Origin: Nymphaea colorata
Lineage: Eukaryota > Streptophyta > Magnoliopsida > Nymphaeales > Nymphaeaceae
Reading direction: 5' to 3'
DNA length: 64,000 nucleotides
Assembly (NCBI RefSeq): GCF_008831285.2
Contig: NC_045150.1
Location: 11,577,868-11,641,867 of the forward strand
In this document: positions 53,520 through 64,000 of the stretch, piece by piece
Numbering within the stretch: the stretch's first letter is position 1
How the letters are laid out: each line of letters begins with the position of its first letter
Program-made: the position numbers and the translations under genes
Notes under the pieces: generated by a model
Database searches by the model: none
Seen by the model: only the letters and a program-made list of their open reading frames with translations
What the model was told of the DNA's origin: nothing

Positions 53520-56500
53520 GTTGCCTAAGTTTTCTCAAGTTGATTGCTGCACGCTATACTCTTGATTGTATCATAGTGCAACCAGATTAAGATCACATTG
53601 TCAAGTCGTGCACTATGGCCACTGAAGGCAAGACAGAGATGCAGTATGAGCATAAGAACACAGGCAATCTCTTTTCTTATGGCTCTACTGTAAAGTTAGA
53701 TGCTCCTAAGTTGGAAGACAGATGTCGGGATAAGCTTGGTCGTCCTTCCGCTATACCCCTAGGAAAAGGTGTTGCATCTAAGCAGGGCAAGAATTCATTA
53801 CAGTCTTCTATTGGATCTATCAAGGCAGCTTCATCAGTAGTAGAGGGGTCTTTACCTACTTCCAATCCTGAGACTGTGACTTTGAATATCAACAAGTCAA
53901 AGTATGAGGAGTTCTTAGCACACAGATCTACTCAACCGTTGACCTCTACAGTTATGATAGATAGACAGTGCTATGTTCGTTGATACTGCTCCACATGATA
54001 CAGGTACTACTTGGATTATTGATTCAGGAGCATCGAGACACTTTTATAGTAGGTCTTCTATGTTTATCGTGCTACACTCATTACCTTAGACACGTCATGT
54101 GAGACTTGTAGATGGTAGATGGTCTCCTATTATGGGTTATGGAGATATTAAGATTTCTCAGTCTATGACAATTCTTAATGTGTTATATGCTTCTAAGTTA
54201 CGCACTAATCTTTTATCAGTTGGACAATTGATTAATGATTTACTCGTGTTACATTTGACTCTGGTGTATGTTCATTTTAGGACTTGCAAACTGGGAAGAT
54301 GATTGGTGGAGGTTATGAGAAAGGGGGCATCTACTTCCTGTCTGATTCTATGGGTATTGCAGCCGTCTCAACTTTTTCATTGTCCTCCTCCTTCCAGCAG
54401 CATCTCAGACTTGGTCATCCATTTGTCTCCAAGCTTTGTCACCTACTTCCTCATCTATCAGTTCTAGAGTCATTCCAGTGTGAGGCCTGTCAACTTGGCA
54501 AGTACACCCATAGTAGTTATTCATCGAGTCTTAATCTGTCCAGTTGTGGACTATTTGATCTTCTTCATGTTAAAGTGTGGGGTCCTAGCAGAGTTGCTAG
54601 TAAGTCTAAATTTCGTTATTTCCTCGTCATTGTTGATGATTATTCTCGAGTCACTTGGGTTTTTCCTTTGAAAGAAAGGTATGAGGTCATATGTACTCTC
54701 AAGAACCTTATTATTGAAATAAAGACTCAGTTTGGTATTCTTGTTAAAAGCGTTCGCACTGATAATGCTCTTGAATTCAAGTTATCTACCTTAATGAAAT
54801 TTTACTCTGATAATGGCATTTCTCCTCAGTTTACTTGTCCACATACCTCCCAGCAAAATGGAGTAGCTGAACGGAAACATCGCCAACTTTTAAATGTGGC
54901 ACGCTCCCTAATGCTTCATACTAATCTACCTGCATATTTTTTGGGAGATGCCATCCTCACTGCCTATTATTTGACCAACCATTTACCCTCATCCTCCATT
55001 GACAACAAGGTTCCCATTAAACTTGTGTAACCACAACGATCCTTGTTTCCAGTAGCTCCCAAAGTATTTGGTTGCACATGTTTCGTTCACATACTTGGAC
55101 CCACGCGTGATAAATTGAGTGCCCAAGCCATTAAGTGTATCTTTATTGGCTAAGCCAGAAATCATAAAGGTTACAAATGCTTGTGCAACAATTGGGACCC
55201 CTTGACTCAAAAGGAGTATATCAGTGCGGATGTGACATTCTTTGAGTCTCAGCCTTATTATAGTTCCTCACCTGCCTCTACTGAGATGTCATTGTCATCT
55301 TACCCACTACGTATTCCTCCTATTCCTTTGGAGTCATTCCCTTGCGAGTCTCCTTTTGAAGATTCTCCCGTTGTAGTGTCCAAGTTTTGTGATCCTCTGC
55401 TGGTCTACACACATCGACAGGACCATTCTCATTATCCTTCCCCAACCGCTTCTTAGGAGGTAAGTACATCTGAAGTGAGTATACCTAGTCTATCTGATCT
55501 TTGTCAGGAATTACCTATTGCTCTTCGCACAGGCAAGCGACAATGTACTTTGCATCATATATCTCATTTTGTTTCTACTGACGGTGTTGGTAAAAGTATG
55601 CAACAGTTTATTTAAGCTCTGGTGGCCCATGCAGTTCCTACTTGTCACCAACAGGCCTTATTAGATACCCAATGGAAACCAGCTATGCAAGATGAGATGG
55701 ATGCATTAGTTCAGCGAGACACTTAGGAACTTGTTGATCATTCTCCTCATTGTGACATTGTTGGCTCCAAGTGGGTATTCACAATGAAATATAATTTTGA
55801 TGGTTCTATGGAAAGATACAAAGCTCGGTTGGTTGCTAAGGGCTACATGCAGATGGGGTTGATTTCTTCGAGACTTTCTCTCCTGTTGCTCGATTGGGGA
55901 CCATTCGTCTTATCATCTCTGTGGCTGTATACCATGACTGGCACATGTATCAGCTTTATGTCAAAAATGCTTTTTTGTATGGTGATCTCGATGAGACTGT
56001 CTATATGCAACAACCACCAGGTTTGAACGATAGGGTGAGTGTGGAAAAGTGTGCAAACTAAAGAAAGCTATTTATGGACTCAAGCAGAGTCCTCGTGCGT
56101 GGTTTCACAAGTTCTCTGAGGTAGTTTCAAAGTGTGGCTTTGCGAGATCCCCTCTTGATCATTCTCTGTTTATTAAGAAGAATCTCAATGGTATGACCGT
56201 TCTAGTGGTTTATGTTGATGATATTATCCTGACAGGTGACTCCGATCAAAAAATTTCTGATACAAAGTTGTTCCTTCAAAAACACTTTGTGACAAAAGAT
56301 CTTGGTCAACTATGATATTTCTTGGGAATAGAGGTGGCTCGCAACAGGGAAGGTGTAGTTCTCTCTCAACGAAAGTATGTTCTGGATTTATTGCAAGACA
56401 TCGAGATGTGAGGAGCTAAAGCGGCCAATCTACCTATGAATCCACGCATACATCTTCATGATGACCAATCAGAATTAGTCGATTCTCGATCATACGGGTC

Positions 56501-57164
56501 TCTTATTGGAAAGCTCCTCTATGTTACTGTGACCAGACCAGACATTAGCTTTGTAGTGGGAAAACTATTATAAAAAGACCCAGGAAAGTTCATTGGGATG
56601 CTGCTTTAATGGTGGTCAAATATCTGAAATCATCTCCTGGTAAATGACTTTTGTTCACAAAAGGCAAGACTCTAGAAGTGGAAGCCTATAGTGATGCTGA
56701 CTATACTGGCTCAATCGAAGATAGGAAATCTACCACAGGATTCTGTGTATTTATGGGAGACAACCTTATATCCTGGAGAAGCAAAAAGCAAGGTGTGGTA
56801 TCAAGATCTAGTGCAGAATCTGAATACAGAGCTATGGCTCAAATTGTCGCTGAAATGACTTGGGCTAAATCCATGCTATCTAGCCTAAGTGTGTCGATTC
56901 CGGTTCCCATGAAGATGTATTGTGACAATCGAGCAGCCACATACATTGTGAATAATCCAGTTTTCCATGAGAGAACTAAACATATTGAAGTGGATTGCCA
57001 TTACATTCGGGATCTCGTTCAAGGAGGAACCATAACCACCATTCATGTATCATCAGAAGATCAAGCTGCAGATGTCTTCACTAAAGCTCTTCCTATTGGT
57101 GACTATTCTAGATGTTGTAACAAGCTGATCATGATTAATATGCATGCTCCAGCTTGAGGGGGAG

Positions 57165-57356
57165 TGTTGAATTAGAAGAGTTTATGTTTCTAAGTGGTTC
57201 TTTGCAATATTTAATAGTTAGGTGGTCTCTTTAAACATTCCTCTATTTTCTGTTGATGTACTTTGTAACTCTCTCTTCAACCCTAATCTCTTTTTATGGA
57301 GACTAGGGTTAGTGAATGAAGGTATGTTTCTCTCTTTAAGGCTGCCGACTGTAACA
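57165..57356 (+). repeat. 3' LTR of the copia element
   Basis: 192 bp, begins TGTTGAATTAG right after the purine tract and ends GTAACA, followed by the ATATT target duplication. Confidence 0.95.
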
Positions 57357-57361
57357 ATATT

Positions 57362-59600
57362 CATACAGCCTTGTAATGCACCATGCCGAGAAAGTTGCTT
57401 GTTAGATACATGAAATTAAAGATCAACTTTTTTCATAAACTAGGTGGGATTCCTACTCTTTCGAAAGCTTTTGATGCAACATCTTAAAACTCCTTTACAG
57501 ATTATTTTGTTGGCAAACTCGATTCATGTGAAATGGTTAATTTGTAAGAACATTTTGGATTCAGTCCTCAACTTTGTTCTTCCATGTTACCCAGGACCGA
57601 GCCCCAATGTACTTGATAACAACCGATTAAAGGTTATTCTGACCATTGAAAATGAGATATCTGCAAAAGAAATATGAAATTTAAACGACAATGCTCCAAT
57701 GAAGGATATCCCTTCATCACATGCTTCAATTGAGCTAAAAAACACTTTTTGTTATTGCAAGCCAATGAATTTCTCCTCTATCACCTCTGTCTTTTTCTTG
57801 ACTTAAGACTTATATTTTTCAGATTGCATATCTGCGTAAATTCAAATTTATCGTATATGTTTTTGTGTAGATCACTTAGGGCCCGTTTGATGGCCTGGAA
57901 ATCTGGAATTGGAAATATATTTTTGAAAATATATTTCTTGGAATAAAGGAATGGGAAAAATCTTTTCGATTCTCATTTTGATGTGTGTGTGTGATGACTG
58001 AGAAATATATTTCCAGAAATATTTTGTGTTTGATGATAAAGATACATATTTCCAGATTTACATTATGAAGAAAAAATTGCAGAACATGAAAAGATTCAAA
58101 CCTTGTTTTTATTTCCACGAAATACAAAGCTGCTGAGAATATAATGAACCAATAATTGCAAACAAGTAAAGCAGGAAACAAAGCTGATGGGGAGGAGGCT
58201 GAAGAGGAAGAGTGGATTAACAGACATATGAAGGCAAGACAAAAGCATGGCCACTATGTTTAAGGTCAACACCCTATAGGAAAGGTAAACTTAAAAAGCT
58301 TGTACTGTAACTGAATCCGAGGCCTTTATTTAACTAGCCAACATGGAACAATTTTGTAGAGACCTCCCAAAAGTTGAGGTTCACAGTGTGGAGATTGTGT
58401 ACGGATATCATTATTCTCCATCATGATAACAGCGAGGAAATGGATACATATTGCACTAACCAGCAGTTCAAGGATCCTAAAGAAGACCAAAGAGCACATC
58501 TAAGCATTCTCAGAGTCCCACTTAAGCCTTCCCATCCCAACAGAAATAGCAAAGCAGACTAACCTTAATCTTCCATGCAGGCAAATTAATGTGAATCGCT
58601 GTTTCCAGAATGTGCACCAGTCACAGTTAACCCTCAATAATAATCCCGTGACTGGCCCATATCCACTTTGACGCTTGACCATGTTCAACACCCTCTTAAG
58701 AATCACCACTCCAAACTTGTCATTGTTGGGGATAAAGAAACATTACAAGAAAGCAACAGATAAACCAACTGCTCCGATGCAACAACAAATTGGGATGGAG
58801 GTGCCCAAGATTAGGGGGGAATGTAGACACTGGGAAGGGAACAATGCTTCAAATGTTTGCAAGTACAGCACAAAATTCAATAATTCTGCATAAGGATTCA
58901 AAATGGAAGGTACATTCAAAAGGTCTCCAAAGTCACAAAAACCACGCTTAGGAGCAACTGTCAACGAATGTATTTAAGAGATTATGCAAGATGACTTCCC
59001 AGATTTAAGTGATTTTAACATTGTGCAGACATTTAGAAATCCCCAGTCACTTGGAGGAGATTTTGCACACAAATCCTTTAGAATCATCACTTCCTTGTGA
59101 AGAAACAACTGCTAAATTACTACAATAAAATGTGAGCATCCATTGTATAAGCATGACCATCAATACAAATTAACCAAAGCAAGCCTCCTGAAGACGTCAA
59201 ACTCTCCTCCACGCATATACGAAACAAAGGCAGATCCAGGAGTTTCAGGCGAACCTGTGCCATCGATCTTGGTCAGTGGAGAGCGTTCTACTGTCGGATT
59301 GCAAGATGCTCAGCAACGGCTACCCACAGAGAAAGAGAGAGACCGAAAAAGGGCAAGAGAGAGATAGAAGGGTTGGGATAATCGGGGAGAGGCTTTTTCC
59401 TTTTTTTTTATATCACTCTTGTTTGCAGATGGCCGATGGCTCGAGGGAGAGAGACAAAGAGAGGCAGAGAAAGGGAGAGAGAGAGAGAATTACCTACACA
59501 GAATACACAGCAGGAGAGGAGAGGACAGTGAGAGGGCGAGAAAGACGACGAGGAGATTGAGGCAGAGGGAAAAAGAGACGACAAAGGGATGAAGCTCCCA
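57362..59600. other. Stretch without a recognisable gene
   Basis: The oxidase exon that should precede 52371 was searched for on the minus strand here without success. A purine-rich zone at 59320-59570 (GA and AGAGAGAG runs) produces long but meaningless open frames on both strands. Confidence 0.45.
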
Positions 59601-59629
59601 CCTGCCACTAACTTGATGCCGTCAATGGG

Positions 59630-59862
59630 TCAGAAGACGGTGAGACCTCTGACGACGTTGCCCATGTAGGTACTGTTGATGCCGGTGGTGGTAAGCAACG
59701 TGAGGTTGAGCTCCACTGGGAAGGGGCAGCGACCCTCCTCCGACTTGGGCAGAGGTTGTCCTCGGAAACTCTCCTCCGACCACAGCGAGAGAGAGAAAAG
59801 TGAGACTGAGAAGAACTTAGAAAAACTGCAAGGATGGCTTTCCTCAACGATCACTTTCATCT
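59630..59862 (-). other. Unrecognised GC-richer reading frame
   Basis: The minus-strand frame from ~59862 (M-K-V-I-V-E-E) through P-F-P-V-E-L-N-L-T-L-L and Y-M-G-N-V-V-R-G-L-T-V-F to a stop at 59630 has more balanced composition than its surroundings. It has no splice context I can defend and no domain I recognise. It could be the 5' part of a gene whose rest lies elsewhere, or chance. Confidence 0.2.
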
Positions 59863-59999
59863 TTTTTTCTCTCTTGTTTTTGGTAAATTCTTTTCTTTCT
59901 CTTTTCTTTCTGAAAAGGCCTTTGGGTTGGATACGGGGCAGTACCGTTAAACTTCGTTCCATGCAAAAAAACCATTTATTCATACAATATAACTAGGGC

Positions 60000-62900
60000 C
60001 CATATATAGGTTTGTGTAATTTTTGCTTTTTACTTTTAAAATTAATTAAATAATTTAATGTTTTATAATTTAAAATAAAATTGGTGATAAGTGCCAATTA
60101 TGTATTAATAGGTAAATTGATATGGAGACCGAACACCAATATTTACAACACTAGTCTTACTTATATATGTTTCACAAAATCAGCTTATCTTTTTCTAAGG
60201 CATTGATTGAATTAATTGGTTTGCTTTGAATCCTTAACTGCAAATTCAAGGCATAGACGAGTTTGGTTGGTTGATATGCAGGTTAGAGAAATGAGCTAAA
60301 AATGAAAGTTACAATCAAAATGTGTGTATCGTTTAATCTTTGAGGTCTAAATAATTAGATTCCCAACAATTGCTACAAGATTGCACCTCAAATATTCCAT
60401 AAACAATCTTTAAAGTACCTTTTAACCACTGCAGGCTTAACAAATGCAAACTGAGATTTTGAATTGCTTCATTTAATTAATTGTTTGTTTCCTTTATAAT
60501 TTAGGTGATGAAACAAATGATTAAGTAATACAACGCTTTTACCATTATTTGTTATCATATGGGGAGTTGCATGGGATTTCACCAGTGCCATCTCAGCCAG
60601 CTACATTATGCCCTTCCAAGCTTAAAAGTGGTTTTATTACTTAATCAATTTGTGCATGCTTTTGCAAAATTTGTAATTGATTGAAACAACAAAAAAATAA
60701 AAATAAAAAACCTAAAGTAATTGCATTTGTCTAGCCAGTCCACACGGCGACTAGATTACCAACACATATGACTTGTCTAGCAAAGATAGTGGAGCCTGGT
60801 TTTTAATCTTATGATCTGGATTCCATAAGTGTCAATGCAGATTCAAGTCTAAGATCCAGAAAAAGATCCAATCCATTTGATGTAAATTTTTTGGATCTCA
60901 AGTTAGTCAGAGAAAGAATGGGCTACAAATTTCAGCAATTCTGAACTCAAATTTCTGCCACTTGAGTCCAAAACATGCGAGTATGCATGTTGGACTAGAT
61001 GAAGTCCGGATCAGCTCAAGACCAACCTATTTTTAGCCCTCAGTCACCCCATCTATGAAAGATTCCACCACAACTTCCTGTCGTTGGATTGATAAATGGG
61101 AACAGTTAAATTCCAATTAATTTAAACTTGGTCCCAAGAACATCTTATGTTAAAATTCAAAATTTTTAAGAACCTACAAATGTCTAAATTCAGAGAAACT
61201 GAATATAGCATTTTATTTCATCTCATATAAAAATTACAGTAAGCATGGAGCACCAAACTTTCTCTGCAACGCAGAAGGTACATGGTAATAGATTCACGCA
61301 AAAAACCAGTATAATCCTTCTACCACATAGTTGTTCTCCTATAAGAACATGCATGTGAATAACTTTCCCTAAAAGGGGAATGACTCCAACAATTCCAAAC
61401 CAGTGTAATCCTTCCGCCAAATAGGGTTATTCAAACCATTTGTTCAATTCTTATGAGGCAAAATCCTTCAATTTTCCCATGAAAGCCATAGTTCCCAGGA
61501 AACTCGTTTCCCTCTCTTAGATAATTAATAATTTCAAGAAGTGTCAAGATGTCAAATATAACAACATAAGGCGACCTTCAAACCAAATAGATTGTTTATC
61601 GTATATCTTGAAGACAGAAAATCAGACATTAAAGTTACTTGATAAATCATGAACCACGTTCTCCTTTTGCAAATAAACTCATTGCGCTGCTGATGGATAT
61701 TAGCAACATAAAAACAGGCTACGTCATCTCTACTTACCAAAGTATAGCTTTGCAGAGAATCTTGAAAAAAAAAAGCCAAGAAAAAGAACCAAATAAGTCG
61801 AATACCCAATAGAAAGCAAAGGAAAATATGAATTAATATCGACTCTACGTTCTTGAGAGGTCGAGCTTCCTACTCAGTTTTCCTTGGCAATTGTGGGAAG
61901 CAGAGTTAGTAACTTAAGTGTATTAAACAGCATGAATCAGTGCATGAAGAAGACAAACGTACAATATTTCATCCATCTCGTCCTCTTTCTTCTTCCCACA
62001 CAAAAGTTTTTTTCCCGTGCTTTTTTTCTTTTCTCGCTCTATTGCCTTTAGATACCTGGTATAGCTTTACAACGGTGAGGATCATCACCATTATAGCTAT
62101 GTGGGGCCCCACCACCGCTAGAGATCTATACCGGTGAATTCACTTCCTCGCTATAGCCGTTTGAGAGTGTGGCGCCGGTGGAGGCTTGCTGTACAGGTGA
62201 CCTTATTCACCGCAAATATCAGTTCCGACGAAAAATATCACCGCTATAGGTTTACAATGGCGAAGGCAACCACCGTTAGAATCACCGCTGTATCTTTGGA
62301 CGATTATTGACCGCATAACAAATATAAGACATATCTATATAGATTCCTCACTTCGATGAATAGCATGATCTAGCTGATTCATATGCTATGCAGTGTTCAT
62401 TCCAGTGCACGGTTATGTAGCTAGAAACTCCTGTTGCTCCCTTCTATTTTCATTTTTTTAACATTCCTATTCAACAAAACTTTAGCTATTTCTCTGTGAT
62501 CAATACCACTTTGTTAGCTATAGCATATGATTTTTTTAACTATCCATCCTTCAGGCTTATATGCAATTGAATTGTTTGCATGTAAAAGTGTTGCTTCTCT
62601 AGTTGCTTTATGAAAATGTTAATCACGTCTTCACTTGCAATTCTAAAGAATCCAAAGGTTGTCAAGCTTAGCTTGGTGTGTCTTGAGAACCTCCTCTGTT
62701 TTCTTGGTGCCTTCATCTGGTTCATGACCATTGTCCACATGTGAAGCTTCAAAAAGCAATAAACGTCTCATTCAAAAAAGTTACTTTTTTTCTTACATCA
62801 ATAATGTTTAGCTAACTGTCAACACTTGTGGCCACTTCAACATTTAAGCATGTCTTGGCATCAGCATATATAATCCTTGCTCGGTTTCATGTTCTATCTA

Positions 62901-64000
62901 CTTGCATATTTGTATCCTGCAACACAGAAGCAACGCCATGTATTTTACAAGCAAGTTCTGTTGGAAGACCAAAATAAAGAAATACATAAGAAATCTTTTT
63001 ATTGGCTAACAAGAAACCAAAATAACAAAATACATAAGAAAGGGGAGGCAGATGACTTATTGATCTTAGGTGAGTGGAACCCATGCACCAACCAAAGATC
63101 GGATTCATTCTTCTTCTTTGACCCAAGTGGACCTGCAATTGGAGCCTGCAAAAGCCTGTTCTTTTATATACTGGCTAGCTAATATCAAGGAAATGTCAAA
63201 TGGCTTCCGATCAAGAAGTTGAAGAAAGAAACCAATCGGGTTGAACATGATACCAAATCTGCTACAAAACATGCCTGATACATGCTATCAAGAAAATTGA
63301 GAAAGAAACAATGTAAAATATCAAATATAGGAACGTCAAAATTATAGTTAAACAAATGCAGTGCCTTGGTTCATTTAAATGGAAAGGAAAAAATGCAAAA
63401 AAAAAGTTGGGGAAATTTATCCTCATCATCAAAAGTCAGTGATATTGGATGCGGATGCTGGTAATCGCAAAGGAACAATTATTGCATTTGTTGCAGGGTT
63501 AGATTTATGTAATGGGTGATATGATACCAAAGCATTCCTTATTTATGCCTTCGTTCTCATGCTTTCTAATTTTTTTGCTGTTAAAATTTTCTTGTTTTTA
63601 TCCATTCTCCTAATCCTGGAAGAATTTCAGTTTCCATTCCATCATTCTCCTGTGATAAAATGTAAAGTCAGCAAAGCTACAGATATAGTTAATAGCTTCA
63701 ACTAATAACAACTCATAGTCTTACAATCCTGAAGATCCATGTGTGCCATGAGTTTTTTTGAGACAACAATCGGATTGCAAGCTATAACATTCGAAAAATT
63801 CATTTCTCATTTTTCTGTTAATGGGGCCCTTATAAGTATGTGTGACTTCCCCAAGGGAGTTGTGGCATGACTTACCCAACAAAACTTGATGGCCTACAAA
63901 ATTGATGGCCTTGATGATTCATTACTGAAGCTTTCAAGCATTTCTGAGATACTTAATATAGAAGATGCACCGTATTTAAAATGAAAATGATCCAAACGCA
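60000..64000. other. Stretch without a recognisable gene
   Basis: AT-rich and with no convincing exon on either strand. Between 62060 and 62300 several short motifs like ACCGCTATAG and CGCTATAGCC recur in both orientations. A direct duplication of ATACATAAGAAA with its flank lies at 62970-63035. Confidence 0.45.

Noticed and set aside
59143-59608. Arg/Glu-rich open frames on both strands
   Set aside because: They come from a GA-rich low-complexity tract; both strands are open for compositional reasons.

Overview
This is nuclear DNA from a flowering plant; the species cannot be told. The evidence is plant-type split genes (WAT1-related transporter, ATL RING-H2, 2-hydroxyacid dehydrogenase, HAOX-type 2-hydroxyacid oxidase, MidA/NDUFAF7-like), introns with GT/AG borders in AT-rich DNA, several Ty1/copia retrotransposons using the initiator-tRNA-Met primer site, a LINE, a TRIM, a hAT-like MITE and very long (TA)n tracts. 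The window is about two thirds repeats and degraded genes. I found no gene that reads intact from start to stop.

Region 1 (about 1-16.6 kb and 32.9-44.3 kb) is a shuffled cluster of WAT1-related (EamA/DMT) transporter gene pieces, nearly all on the minus strand. It has three first exons (1262-1413, 34469-34600 on plus, 35732-35904), an exon-3/4 block (11977-12214, with its 5' half tandemly duplicated at 12258-12364), further copies of its 3' part (14053-14170, 33027-33134), four copies of the fifth exon (8659-8817 complete, others partial), one sixth exon (8099-8242) and three terminal exons (5373-5601, 7395-7620, 43157-43365). I could not find exon 2. Intron and upstream DNA of these genes is repeated across the region in direct and inverted orientation, so it grew by repeated segmental duplication and inversion. 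A TRIM (6806-7241), a hAT-like MITE whose empty site survives in a paralogous copy (39720-40079), a LINE endonuclease fragment, an ATL N-terminal fragment and a solo-LTR-like insert lie inside it.

Region 2 (16.35-21.8 kb) is two minus-strand copia remnants fused head to tail: an element lacking most of its RT (16.58-19.07 kb) and one lacking gag and the end of RNase H (19.07-21.76 kb). Region 3 (22.19-27.06 kb) is a minus-strand D-isomer-specific 2-hydroxyacid dehydrogenase gene. Eight coding exons can be placed, but a nonsense codon and at least two apparent frameshifts make it a pseudogene. Region 4 (28.05-32.87 kb) is a third copia remnant with its 3' LTR, joined directly to a broken WAT1 exon.

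Region 5 (44.3-64 kb) is sparser. It holds two exon remnants of a MidA/NDUFAF7-like methyltransferase (47.1-47.5 kb), two exons of an HAOX-type (S)-2-hydroxyacid oxidase (51.98-52.37 kb) and a structurally complete copia element (52435-57356) with near-identical 193/192-bp LTRs, perfect primer site, polypurine tract and ATATT target duplication, inserted 63 bp upstream of an oxidase exon. The remainder to 64 kb shows no recognisable gene. I did not see a new kind of biological system. The most informative features are the shuffled duplication history of the WAT1 cluster, a nonsense codon apparently shared by two of its copies, and the MITE empty site.
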